From Arachis hypogaea (lineage: Eukaryota; Streptophyta; Magnoliopsida; Fabales; Fabaceae), in NCBI RefSeq assembly GCF_003086295.3, contig NC_092050.1, forward strand, positions 148,186,699 to 148,250,698: 64,000 bases of DNA, in the 5' to 3' direction. The position numbers were made by a program, and so were the translations under genes. This document shows, one piece after another, positions 21,023 through 33,296 of the stretch. Each line of letters starts with the position of its first letter. Position 1 is the first letter of the stretch. The notes below the pieces were generated by a model. The model was not told the origin of the DNA and ran no database searches. It worked only from the letters and a program-made list of their open reading frames with translations.

Positions 21023-23561
21023 TCACTGTGCCACATCATCAAAATTCTCATTAACTTTGTCTGTTGGGTCTTCTGCATCATCATCTCTTGTCAACTGTAA
21101 ATCACCGATATCACCTGCTGCTGACATCTTCAACACTGGCTGTTGAGAAAAAGTCACTTCAACTTCTTCATAATCTCCTCCCATGTCATACGATTCTCGT
21201 GGTTTTATATGAACCACTACACTCTAGTCTTTATCTACTTTGTCATGCACATAGTATACGAGATGAGCTTCTGATACCAATATGTACGGTTCATCGTCTT
21301 CGTGGTCACCGGTGTGTATCTGACGAGTGAAATTAATGCTGGTAAGGTCTAGATGGTCTTGTTTGATGCGTCTGCTCGTGGTTGTATCAGCCCAAATACA
21401 TTTGAACAAAACCACTGTGAAATGACAGCTGTAATTCAATTCAATAATGTCCACAATTTTTCTATAAATGGAACACTATCAACAGCCACTCTATTGTCAC
21501 ACATGCTTGCATAACTTCTTGTATTAGATGATACATAAACTCCACTATTTTGGATTTTTAGCCCGTCTTCCTTTGCGATAGTTCTAAACTTGTACCCATT
21601 GACGTTGTACGCCCCAAAACGTCTTGCCTGAAGTATGAGACCGCATGCTAGCAACTTCATTTCTTTCGAATGATGCGTACTATCCATTGGAACCTAGCAC
21701 CATAACATCCATCGTTTATATAAAAATAGAGGTTCATAAAGTTCAAATTGTAAAAAGAAGACATTGGTCAAGTTAAATCTATAGGAACCTCATGCTTGAA
21801 CCAACCGAAAATTCTGCATGCACAACACTGTCTATCTTAGATTGTGACCTTGTTTGAGTCCGTAATCTTCGTTTTGTTTCTACCCTAAATTGACTTTATG
21901 ACACAACAGGAAATTAGTCCTACTACTCAATGGGTGAAAAAAGTTATGCTCGTGTTTAGGAAATACATGTGCATACTTACTCAAGAAACGGAACGACGGC
22001 CTCGCAATTGACAAGCATATGACAATGAGCCTGATGTTTTTCTATTGGAGAGAGTCCAAAATGTGAAATAACCCTCGAAGCCTTTCCAATATTTGGAAAC
22101 ATAGTTTCCCCTAAATGTTGGGTGACATTAACATGTTGATCATCAACTCGCCTTGGTCAATTGATTCTACTCTCAATATTATCCAAATATCTAGAATAGA
22201 AAGTCAAAATTTCCTCAGATAAATAGTCATCCGCAATTGAGCCTTCTGTTTGTGCCCTATTATGCACGTATTGCTTCAATCGACCTAGATACCTTTTATA
22301 AAAATAGGACATAACACTCAGTATATACGCAAGTAAATGAATTGAATGTATTAAAGGAGTTTATTAGCGAGCTAACCTTTCTATTGGATACATCCACCGA
22401 TAATGTACCAAGCCACCAAGTTTTATTTCATCAACGAGATGCACCGTAAGGTGAACCATGACAATGAAGAAGGATGGGAGAAAAATCATTTCCATCTGAC
22501 ACAGAGTTTCTACAACATGATTTTGAAGGTCACCAAGCTGCATAGGGTTTACAGCTTTCCCATAGAGTTTTCAAAAAAATGATGACAAATTTGCAATCAC
22601 AGTCGACACCGGAACCGGCAATGCATTCTTCACCAAAATAGGAAGTAATTGTTCCATTATAATGTGGCAGTCGTGACTTTTCAACCCAGACAACTTGCGC
22701 TGTCGCAAGTCAACACAACAAGCCGTATTACTAGAGTAACCATCTGGAAAGACCACGTTCTGTAGAGTCTTCAAGAACACATTCTTTTGTGGATTCGACA
22801 TTGTGAATATTGCTGAAGAATATTTACCACCTTCACCCGGCCACAATTCACGCCTTATGCCCATGCTTTGTAAATCTTTATGCGCTTTAAGATTGTCCTT
22901 TGATTTGGCACTATCGTTTAGGATAGTGAAGACCCCATTGTCACAAATATTTTTCTCTATATGCATCACATCAAGGTTATGATGCAACATACGATCCTCC
23001 TAGTACAGAAGGTCAAAGAACACACTCCTCTTTTTCCAGGGCGAGTCTTCTTGATCTACATCTTGACCACTGCGTCTTTTTTTTTTTTTGCTGTCACAGT
23101 TGACTGCTGCCCAAATGAAACCGATACATTAGATTGTTGCCTCAAGACATCCGTTCCAGATAACTTTCTCGGTGGATCTCTGCTTTCGACTTGCCCGTCA
23201 AATCTATTCCGGTCTAGTCTATACTTATGGCCCTGAGTCAAAAAGCGGCGATGACCCATGTAACACCATTTTTAACTGAATGTCTGCCACTGAACCTTAG
23301 CGTCCACGTTACATGTAGGACACGCTAACCCACTATGTGTATTCCACCCAGATAATTTTTCAACCCCGGAAAGTTGCTGATAGTCCACATTAGTGCCGCG
23401 CACATGTTGAAAGTGTTTCTCTTGTTAGCATCATAAGTTTCAACACCATCCCACAGTTGCTTCAACTCATCAACCAAGGGCTCCAAATAGATATCTATGT
23501 CCTTACCAGGCCTCTTGGGACCAAGAATAATCATAGATAGAATAAAAGAAGTCTGTTTCAT
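21023..23561 (-). pseudogene. CACTA TNP2-like transposase, 5'-truncated and broken
   Basis: Blocks follow the order of plant TNP2-type transposases (Transposase_21, then DUF4218, then DUF4216). 23561-23325 reads GPKRPGKDIDIYLEPLVDEL and ends near MCAALMWTISNFPGL. 23259-23056 has YMGHRRFLTQGHKYR (from the codons just upstream). 22990-22571 has LDVMHIEKNICDN and GLKSHDCHIIMEQLLP. 22570-22000 (HLTVHLVDEIKLGG, EGSIADDYLSEE) carries stops. After a likely intron, 21687-21023 has RFGAYNVNGYKFRT, NSGVYVSSNTRSYAS and WADTTTSR. The N-terminal part expected upstream of 23561 is gone. Several stops (e.g. at ~21221) and frameshifts make it inactive. In the intact family this protein cuts the CACTA termini. 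Confidence 0.88.
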
Positions 23562-26414
23562 ATAAAGCCATGGAGAAAGATAGAATAAAAGAAGTCTGAA
23601 TAATTTAACATTAATTTAATATTTCACAAACAACAATCACAATCCAAAATAAATTCAAAATGGTCAGTGACATTAAATATCTATTAAAAATTAATCATTG
23701 TCACTCATTACATAGAACAACAATAATCGAAAAAAAAACTATACAAAACAAAATTACCTTGTTTAACTTAAAATAGATTATATTACTTATTATTTTTTTT
23801 TAAATCATAAAAAAATATAATAATGTTAAGTCCATATTTTGAATACAACATAAGTAGTCCAAAAAACCAAAATAGTCATACGGGAAAAAAATTAAGTAGA
23901 AACAATTTTTGTAATGAGATTCGTAATTTTCAAATATTAATAGATGCATAGGCAAGAATGAATAAGTATTTACAACTGATAAGGTGATACCTGGATGAGT
24001 GGTAAATGTGAAAAAAAAAATAGAAAATTATAAACACTGATAGACATTCATATAAGAGAAGAAGAAGACTACCTAGTATGACCATGTTTGTGATTATACG
24101 AGAGAGTGCAAGTAATTATATAGACTTTCAAGCCAAAAAATATAACTAACTAGATATCTTTTTTGAAATTCAAATGAAAAAAACGTGTTATAAATTTCGG
24201 ATAAATTTAATCTTATTTTTTAAATATAAGATCATGTAACTTTCAGAATTAATTTTTAAGAAGGAATTAATAATTAATGTGAGAAAACGGGCTGGTAAAA
24301 ACAAATAATTTCCTAATCAGCGAATAATTTGATAGAGAATAATATGAAACGAATTAAAAAAGTTATCAAGATTTTAGGGGTTAGTTTCACCCACCTCCGC
24401 TTCCTTCCCCTAAAATGCGAAAATCGTAACCCAACTTAAACCTAAGCTAACAAACCCTGCTAAGCGGCTAAACCTACCATAAGAGCTGCAACCCTCTTCG
24501 TGTTCCAAAGCGTCGCCACAATCGCCGCCTGACCACCAGCATTTACCGCCACCACCCGTCTAAAGTGTCATCAGCCATTGTTTCATCTCCCCTTCTTCGT
24601 CGCTTGGTCTTCCTAGATTTGTTGGCGTCGCACCCTTGGTCATCGTCGGCAATGCAGTCTCCGTTGGTATCACTCCAAGGTCACTCATCCAACAACAAAA
24701 GTAAGTCTATGAAACCTCTCCTTCACCGGAGATATGCATTTCTTTCCGTAGCTTCCTCCTTCAATGTTGCTTCTTTGTGATAGTTATGATTATTTATCTG
24801 ACCGAACAACAAGCTTATGTTGACCAAGGTTTTTTTTTTCCTTTTTATGATTAACACAATCTATTCTTTCCATCTAATAACATGATTTCCCAGAATTGCT
24901 TATTGCATTAGATTTCTACTTATGCATCTCCTCACTACTTGATTTCGGAATATTGGAATTTGGGCACTACTTGTTATAGTCAATAAATTTTTCTTTTAAT
25001 TTTTTTGCGATTTGGTTTTCCTTTCTACCAATGCATTTACTAGCCTTTTCTTATTTCAGTGTGCTTAGTCAATCTTATTTTGAATAACCCCTAATTTTTT
25101 TTCAACAGGGGAAAAATAAAGAACTAACTTTGAATCTACATTCTCAGAAGCTATATTTTTGTTTTCATATGTTAATAAATATAAAAGGTGTATGAGAAGA
25201 TGATACCTACCACTTCGTACTCCTTTAATTCCTAAAGGATCTATATACACGTTCTTTCAAATACACTTAATAATGAGTGAACTATTTTGTCTATGTATTA
25301 TTGATATTTTTATATATATGGACATGGTCCTCCAAGGAAGTGCTCTGTTGAATAATTCATTGGTCCCTATCCTTCCTTAGGCACGGGTCTTTCTTTATCT
25401 TTGTTTATCCACAACTCCTTTGTGATAGAATTGAGACTTTTCTTGTCTTTGTTGCTGATATGCTCCATGTATTCCTATTCTTTAATTATACCAATGCATG
25501 GTCCATGTTTGATTAATTACTAGTGACTAAACTCAACATTAATTAGTAAACCAAATTTATTGTAAATATTAGTAAAAAATGTAGCTTCAATTTCTTTTAT
25601 TTTTTCAAAATTATAGATATCGCAGAGAACAACATTTTTATTAAGTTGATGAATTTTAAGAGTCTCAAATAAAATTATTGATTTCCAATCCTTATAGCTA
25701 CTAGTTCCCCAGGTAAAATTACAAATTTTATCTCGTATTCTTTTATAACAAAGTTAACATTAATATTTGTCTAATTTCATTTCAATTTTATAGTATAGGC
25801 AGATAAATTAATTTGAATTTATTTTACGTCTTTGAAATTGAATGGGGTTTACATATTTAAAGCCTCTATCAGAAAGCTAAACGTGTTCAATTGCAGATAT
25901 CCCAGTTCGCATAAAAGGCTGAAAGAGATAGGGTTTATCCAATCAAAACCTTTGAAGGATTAGGTGAAAACTATTTATTATTTTTCTTTTCCCATCTAGA
26001 TTCTAAAAATTTTGGAGCTCTTCACTACACTATTAGTGTTACGAAACAAATAAAAAGATGCTTCAAACACACAGTTTCAATTGTTTGTGATGTAACTTCA
26101 AGAACCGCACAATTCTCAATGTTTCTCTACCTCTCCCCTTTTTTCATGTTCTATTTTTTGTATTTCATTACTTGAACAAATCTTAGAACAAATAAATATC
26201 TTTTGAAAAAGAAAATACAATCAGATAATGGTACCCAAGCATACATTACTTAGTTAACAAAAAAACTTAACTTATACTTTGTATTTTTTAAAAAAGTATG
26301 TTTATAACAACAGTCTGTCGGTAAAGGTTTGAGTGTTGTGTACTCTTGAGTTCTATCATTGTCGTTCTCTTACTAACTAGCTAATGACCTTATGCTGTGT
26401 AAAGGATTAATCAA
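23562..26414. other. Central non-coding part of the CACTA element
   Basis: This is the divergent intergenic region between the two CACTA genes. A 20-bp word, GATAGAATAAAAGAAGTCTG, occurs twice (~23535 and ~23579), exactly where the transposase is truncated. 24360-24790 is GC-richer with a 71-aa serine/leucine-rich frame (24565-24780) that I do not recognise; it may be 5' leader sequence of the plus-strand gene. Nothing else is recognised. Confidence 0.4.
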
Positions 26415-29400
26415 ATGCCTAGAAAACCCGGTACACCGTTAGTAGTGCAGCCGGAACTATTGCTGCCCCTGATAATCAAACCCAAGCCACCTTGGTGAGT
26501 TAAGCAATGCTGGCATGATAATGATAAAGTTGATTTGCATTTTAGGATAGATTTTTAGTCAATTTCATTTGTGGGTATATAGTAAAAGGTTGGTTGATTT
26601 ACTAACTAATTTGTTTATAACACAAGGATGGAACGACAGATACGGGAGCTAATACTTCAAGTGCACAGCGACGTGCTAAAGCGCCTCCACTTCCGTATTC
26701 CCGCAACAGTACTTGACAATATCGTGTTAATGTTGTACTATTTCGACCACCACACAATAAAAGACAGTTGGCTCCATCGAGTGACATGGGTGACACTCGA
26801 GCTCCTGCAACACGCACAGAGCATTGGGATCGCGATGAAGTTGCAGATGTCTCTTCAGAAGATGAAGATTATGACCCAGAGAAGGATAAAGTCGAGTCGT
26901 TCGATGACCATGTCGACGACTTGTTTGCCGCACATGAAGTTGAACATCAAGGCAACGCCATCAGGTAAAAAATGGACACCGATTATTGGGAAGTTGATGT
27001 CATCGGTATTATTTTTTGCTCGTATTTTAAAAATCGTATTTAAAGTTTTCCTTGAATTATAATTCTCTCTGTAACTCTAATGTCATACACTTTTTTCCTC
27101 CATTAGAAAATGGCGTGACAAAAAAGATGGATCTGACGGTTAAGGAGGCATTAGCACTTCCTCCTGAAAGGAAGATCTACTCCAACATAACAAAGAGTTG
27201 CAACAAGTTGGTCAGGTAGCTGGCCTATTAAGCGGGTTCTTTTGGAGTTTGGAAGATGATTTCAATAGTTACGAATTTGTGAAGAAAGTTGGAAGATAAT
27301 GAACAAGGCCATCAAAGAGCACGTGTTTGACCAGTTTAAGGTAATTTTACAGTTTTTTTAAATAGTAAGGCTTTTATCATATCATAATATATCCCTTTCT
27401 CACCCCATCATTCAAATACATGCTTAATTGCTTATAAGTTTTGACTTCTTTTTTGTTTTCATTTGTTGGAATTATACGTAGTTGCCCCAAATCTCCATGC
27501 ACAATGAAAGCAAAAAATTAAATTAACATTTGCTTAAATGTGAAAAGAAAATTAAAAAAATTCTAAACCGACGTGATTGGTTGATGATTTTGTGATTCGG
27601 GCCACACTATAATATAGAAAATCTTTATCATGCATCTTATTATGTTATCTGTTGTACAAGCATTAATTTCCTCACATTAAATAGTAAATTTGAATAAGCT
27701 TGACTATTACTGGATATAAGGCTTCCAGATTAGACAATATGGTGATAATATATTGAATATATGTTACATTATTATGATGAGTTTCATTACCAGTATCCTT
27801 TTTTCATTTGGAAATCAATTGAATTTGATATTTATTTTTTTGGGAGTGATCATTTGATTAGATTAATTAACAACCTATTGCAGGACATATTTGTTGCATT
27901 AAACCAGCCATATATAAGCTAGAACCTACCAAAAAATGTTTAAAATATAATACACCTTTGTAAGTAATTTATATATAATTGAAATAACCATATATCAAAT
28001 TGTATGGAGAAATGCAGTTACTTAGAATCTATAAGCTAAAAAATTCAGGATGACTAGGTATATATAAGATTGAAATACATAGAAGAAAAGGATAGCAAAT
28101 ACTTTATACTTACAGTATACCATTCTTAAGAATTATTAAAGCTATTTTTTAAATTTACAAATTAAAGGGATCATGAAGAAGAGAAGTTTAGAGATGGTGA
28201 AAAGTTTCTAAGGGATTGCATCATCCACGCAAAAAAGATTCCAGAAAAATATAGAAATCAATAAGAATTAGATCAATGCGATCCTTTTGGAATTCTCCAC
28301 CAAGTGTAACATTATCCACATTAATTGATTTTGCTTACTTATGATGTGAAATGTTTGTAGTGAGTCTTTCACTATGAGGATGATGGAGGAGGAAGAATAA
28401 AGCAGAGAATCATACAAAGAATAGGAAGAAACTGGAAGAACACAAGAAATAATTTGTTTCATAAGTTTTATGATAGCAAAAGGATTTTTGAGCAAAATGC
28501 CAACCATAAACCATCAGGAATAGATGGAAATCACTAGAAGTGGTTTCTTGAATATTGATTGAAGGATTCGACAAAAGTACAAATATTCAATTGATTTTTC
28601 ATTCTATTCATGTTCAAACCCTCTGAATTATTGCTAAATATCCTGTATTTGTTGTGATAGTAGAAAAACTTCTACCCAAAATACCTTTACCTTATGCTTT
28701 TTTTCCGAAATCGTACATGGCTATTTCCTAGACTTCTAACGTATTAATTTATCCCGTTCACATTTATGTTCTTGGTTTTTTGTTTGTATACTAAGAGAAG
28801 TGCAGAAAAAATGCTATAAACCGTTCAAAGCAATGTTACACACATACCGGAGGTTCTAAAACATTGGCTAGAAAAAAATACGAAAAAGTAATCAATTTAA
28901 ATTCAGTTTCATATTTTTGCTTAGTTTTTTGTAATATAGAGTTTTTTTTTTTAACTATGATTATGTCTACATGAATGTTATAGGAGCAACGATAAGGAAG
29001 ACCTATTGGTAGAGGAGAGATATGGACTATGTCTCATAAAAAAAAGGATGGCACGTATATAAATGAAGATGCGCGTGTTGTTGGTGTAAGTCATGTTCTT
29101 TAAATTTTCATTTTTCTTTTTGATTTACAACTGTAGATTTAAAATTAGTGTAACTCCGAATCTCGCATGTCTGCAGGAAGCAATTGAGCATATTGAGGGC
29201 CAAGACGCATCCAACAAAGAGCTTTCACAGAATGATTCCCTCGCACAAGTTCTTGGAAAGGAGCACCCAGGACGAGTTTGTGGACTGGGTTTCGGACCAT
29301 GTCCCACTCAGTGTTTTCGTAATATTCCACAGCAGTCAGACTCCGGTGTGCAAATTGAGGAGTATCAGAAGGAGATTGCAGAACTTAAGGCAGAGGCAGC

Positions 29401-29539
29401 AGAGGAAAAAGCAAAGAGACAGACAATGGAAATTTTGTTAAGACACCTAATCCAGCAACAAGGAGATGATTTGCCACCTGACGTAGCTGCGGATCTGGAA
29501 GTTTTGGGAAGTGCACCGACCTTATCTCGTGCAAGATGA
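26415..29539 (+). pseudogene. CACTA Transposase_24-type accessory gene, decayed
   Basis: Exons inferred from reading frame and GT-AG sites: 26415-26494 (MPRKPG start, one frame slip), 26627-26964, 27107-27340, fragments at ~28800-29090, and 29177-29539. Exon 2 has the acidic stretch ADVSSEDEDYDPEKD. Exon 3 reads MDLTVKEALALPPE and GQVAGLLSGFFWSLEDDF. The last exon has EAIEHIEGQDASNKELSQND, GKEHPGRVCGLGFGPCP and a C-terminal coiled coil rich in Glu/Ala/Lys (IEEYQKEIAELKAEAAEEKA). This matches the second protein of legume CACTA elements (PF03004 type), thought to bind subterminal repeats. Frame slips and degraded middle exons (27350-28780) argue for a pseudogene, though the last exon is open. 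Confidence 0.78.
27341..28780. other. Intron-like or inserted AT-rich sequence within the CACTA accessory gene
   Basis: No recognisable exon. The plus frame at ~28165-28260 (EEKFRDGEKFLRDCIIHAKK) is open for ~30 codons but I cannot assign it. The rest is AT-rich. Confidence 0.35.
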
Positions 29540-29879
29540 TATTCTAGCACTAATGATCTGAATGAAAAATCGTGGAATCAAGTCAACAGAAATAGAAACA
29601 CTTGAATCTGAACAATTTTTAATTGTTCACTGTCTAATGACTTTTGAGTTATTTATTTCTAGTTTACAGACATTGATGCACTGAAGACAAATTTCTCTTA
29701 TAATGATTGACTTTTGGGTATATATTTTTGTTCTATTGTGTTTTTTAGTTTGATTAGTTGTTGGTTGTTTTAATAAATTAAAGCAACTTACGTAGTGGAA
29801 GAACGTAAAAGGAATTAAAATAATGATTATATATAAAAATTCGAATTTAAACAACAAAAAAAACTATAATATGACATTT

Positions 29880-30150
29880 GGCCGCGGTTACAAATCCGCT
29901 GCTATATTAGAAACATAGCTTTTTGACAGATGGCATTTTGCAGCAGTTAACAATCGCTGCCATCTACAAGTAGACTAGCTTATGGTTTAGTAGCGGTTAG
30001 AACCGCCGCAAAAACATATCCCAGCAAAATATCATCTAGCAGCGGTTATTCCAGCGGTTACTATTAACCGCTGCTAAAAGTTTAGCCATACGCTATCTTC
30101 CAGCGAATTGACAACCGCTGCTATTCGGCGCCATAACCGCTGCTAAATGT
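29880..30150. repeat. Right subterminal repeat array of the CACTA element
   Basis: At least nine AACCGCTGC / GCAGCGGTT-like words in both orientations, e.g. GCCGCGGTTAC, TTTGCAGCAGTTAAC, TAGCGGTTAGAACCGCCGC, AGCAGCGGTTATTCC, ACAACCGCTGCTATT, ATAACCGCTGCTAAATG. The array matches the left array at 19075-19250. Confidence 0.75.
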
Positions 30151-31249
30151 TATTTGGATTACATTATTCAAAATTACTTTTTAGATAAAAATTACAGAAA
30201 AAGACATTAATTTAAATAATTATTTTATCTTATCTTATAATTCTATTTCAGATATTTAAATAAATTTTAATATTTTTTTAATACTCTCAGTACTCTTTAG
30301 TACTCTAATAGAACTAATAGAATCATAGTACAAAACAAAAAATTTATTTTATACAAAAAGAAATAACAATAATGATAAAAAAAACTTATATAAACAAACA
30401 AAAAAGAGTTTTATAAAAAATAATAATATGGATGAGGGAGCATTAAAGAAAAAGTATTATATTGATTCAAAAAAATAGTCAAACAAAAAAAATAAAACTA
30501 ATTTTTAATATTTACGTGATATTTTTTAATAAAAAAATTATATTGATTCAAAAGCAAGAAAAATAGTTAGCCCGTATATATTACACAAACACATTTTTAT
30601 AATAAGTGTCTTATATTAGAAGAAAATGTATTTTAATATATTTTTTTGGTGTTAAAAAGAATTAATAACAAATATTTGACACATTCAAGAATAAATTCTA
30701 CATGTCTAATTATTTGTATAAATATTATTTGATCTAACTAAAATAAAATACAACTTGAAATGGCCAAAAAAATATTATTTTAAACATCATTAGTTCTAAA
30801 TGAATAATTTTTTTTTTCAACCAAATCCCCAATAAGTATTCATTTTTCAACCTTTAAACATTAGTACTTTTTGATAAATAAGTCTTTCTTCTATTAATAG
30901 TATAGTGTCCTTTGTCTAGTTATAATTTATGTGATGTTTTTTAAGACTTTATGTATGTGTTATTTTTGCAAAATTTACGATGTTATTTTAAAAATTTGTG
31001 TTTTTTTACAATTTTTTAATGAATTAGCTTAAAATTTAATAAAAATTAGGTGACCAAAAAGAAATTTTTTAAAACTTTGTATAAGACTTAATTAAAAAAA
31101 TATAGTATTTTTCTTTATTAAATTAAAAAAATTATACTTATCTAATTTAAGTTTATCTTACATTATTTTCTGTTTTTTTTTTTTTTACAAATTTTGTATA
31201 AAATAAATTAAGCTTAAAATTTAACCCAAAAAAAACTATAAATACTATA
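30151..31249. other. AT-rich sequence between the CACTA remnant and the right inverted-repeat arm
   Basis: Very AT-rich with no gene. Poly-A/T tracts and short AAAAAATAAAA words only. Confidence 0.4.
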
Positions 31250-31625
31250 AACCATACTAAGGTATTTGAGTTATTCTTTTGTACATAAATTGTGTTAGGA
31301 TATTGTGAGTTATCCTTTTGCATGTAAATCGTGCTATCCTCCAGTGTTTTAGGTTAAAAACACTATAAACCATGCTACTTTGGACGAGTTATATTCAATT
31401 TGGAAAGCTTAAAGTCTTGAGACGATTTATATGTATTTTTAGAATGAGTTTAATGAATAAATCGTCTCAAGATGTGGTGATTTACATATTATCAAAAGCA
31501 CAAAGTCTTAGAACGATTTATATATTAATAGAGATAGAGGATTCACGTTTTAAAATTTGGTTTAGGAAAATCTGATAATATTGATTAATTTTTCTTTGTT
31601 TTATTCAAATAAAAAAGCCTAAATG
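31250..31625. repeat. Right arm of long inverted repeat
   Basis: Reverse-complement match to 18561-18920. Examples on plus: CTATAAACCATGCTACTTT, ACGATTTATATGTATTTTT, CACGTTTTAAAATTTGGTTT, and AATAAAAAAGCCTAAA at the outer edge. An open frame at 31372-31575 is only a by-product of the repeat. Confidence 0.75.
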
Positions 31626-32275
31626 TTATAATATAATTAATTAATATGTAGGAGAAAGGAATAATACTTGAAAAATAATAATAAATTAGTAATTCAAACC
31701 AGTATGAGTGAAGTGTCTTAAAGTTCAAACACGGTACCAAGGGTTAAGAATGCTTAATGTTGAATAATGGATACCCTAGTTGGTACACAAACCTTGCTTC
31801 ATATATTGTACATGTTATATGCCAGCTTCATGCAAAGATAATAGGTTACGTTGGCGTAACGTGGCATGAAATTAAGTTGCAAAGTTGAAGGCATATTCAA
31901 TATGAGAAACATACACAAAGGAATTGATCGATAATTACTCGTTCATGTTCACCCGCCAACACGGTGCAAATTAAAGCAAATTACATATCCTCTAAACCAA
32001 AATATTTTTTATTGCATTGAAATAAAAGAGTTATTGTATCCTTAATTAATGATTTATACACTTTGTAGAACGTGATGATTTGGTAAGCACGTTCCTGTAT
32101 GCGAACTTAAACAATGTTATTGTTTATGCTAATGAATAATCATAGAAATGGTACGTTAAAATGACATTGATTAGTTGAGACGACAAACCTAACTTATTTT
32201 TTTAAAAAAAATCTTTTTTTTTTTCTAACAAAGTTAAAAGAGAATATTCATAATAACAAGGAGAGTGGAATTCTA
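31626..32275. other. Intergenic sequence
   Basis: No gene or element border recognised. Confidence 0.4.
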
Positions 32276-32420
32276 GGTAAAAATTCAGGTGCAGTAGTCG
32301 ACTTCACGTAAAGTTGATAACTGAGAGCTGTTAGATTCTTTGACTAATTTGACTAAATTTTTATCTAACAGCTCTTAATTATTAATTTCACATAAAGTCA
32401 ACTGTATCTGAGTTTTCACC
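32276..32420. mobile_element. MITE of the 'TCAGGTGCAGTCGACTTCACGT' type
   Basis: A 145-bp imperfect palindrome. The left end TTCAGGTGCAGTAGTCGACT and inner GAGAGCTGTTAGAT mirror ATCTAACAGCTCTTAAT and GTCAACTGTATCTGAG. I recognise the sequence as a very abundant legume MITE. The target duplication is not clear. Confidence 0.7.
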
Positions 32421-32789
32421 TTTTTCATATTAAACGAAGTTTTTTACTTTAACAAGAAGAAAGTTAAAGAAAATTGGTGGTTCTAACACTAATCTACTAT
32501 ACATCATATACCACTTTTGCATTTAACCTCATCTATCTTATTATTATACTACTTGATTGAATTTTCAGAATTGCATTCTTCTTTAATTTTGTGTTCTTCC
32601 AAATCAACGTCTAATGATTGCTTGACAAGAGACATTATTTTATTTTTGAACTTAAAGCATGGATATAATTTGTCTTTGTGCAACTTCAACTTACTTATTT
32701 ATATATTAGTAGGAAAAAAAACTCGGACCATATATAGGGCTATTTTATATAAATAAATAAATAAATAAATACATTATTTTTCATAATAC

Positions 32790-33110
32790 GCATGCATAAA
32801 AAGCTTGACAAAAATGCGTAGGACCACTCTAGGGAAAGCATCCGTGAAATGGGTTAACCCTTCATCTTAGAAAAGGCGTCTACGAATTAGATCTGTCATG
32901 GCAGACTGAAAAGCTGAGCACCGAATCCATTACTGCCGACCACGAAATGGAGAAAGTCGTGAATGGCGCATGCAAATTGGCCCATTGCAGGGTCAGCGAA
33001 TTGGAGCAAAATGTTGGCAGCGCACACAAATTAAGCAACTCATGTATGGCGACCACGAAATGGAGACACAGACAAAACTGCAAATTTCAGTAAGCTCCAG
33101 TCCTCGTACG
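32790..33110. repeat. Subterminal motif array, left side of MULE
   Basis: A recurring ~16-bp word around CACGAAATGG: GCATCCGTGAAATGGG (~32840), GCGTCTACGAATTAGA (~32876), CCGACCACGAAATGGA (~32936), GCGCATGCAAATTGG (~32966), GCGACCACGAAATGGA (~33048). The same word recurs on the other strand at the right end. It could be a transposase-binding array; that role is inferred. Confidence 0.6.
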
Positions 33111-33164
33111 AGCATGCACTTATTGAGCTGGGTGGCAAGGGACAGGGTGAAGGGATTTGGGACG

Positions 33165-33176
33165 CATATAAAAAGG
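33165..33176 (+). promoter_or_regulatory. TATA-like box of the PMD gene
   Basis: CATATAAAAAGG lies ~125 bp upstream of the inferred PMD start codon at 33297, inside the MULE just after the left terminal region. Confidence 0.4.
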
Positions 33177-33296
33177 GAGAAGGGGGAGGGGACCAAGTGA
33201 AACATGCCGTATAAAGAGAAAGGAAGTTTAATAAAAAGGGTGGTGGGAAAAAATATTTGTGCTGAGTTTAAAATTTCGTATTGTGGTTTAAAAAAA

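Larger units (their letters stand above)
19070..30150. mobile_element. Decayed autonomous-type CACTA element carrying a captured host gene fragment
   Basis: Subterminal GCAGCGGTT / AACCGCTGC arrays lie at 19075-19250 and 29880-30150. They enclose the two gene types of plant CACTA elements: a TNP2-like transposase (minus, 21023-23561) and a Transposase_24-type gene (plus, 26415-29539), transcribed divergently. A host-derived OHCU-decarboxylase fragment lies at 19729-20705. The exact CACTA termini and target duplication are not recognisable; the right end stops just after CCGCTGCTAAATGTTATT, where a terminus would be expected. Numerous stops and frameshifts mark it as inactive. Confidence 0.75.

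Noticed and set aside
24565..24780. 71-aa ORF as an independent host gene
   Set aside because: Short, serine/leucine-rich, inside the CACTA borders, no recognised family; could be leader sequence.
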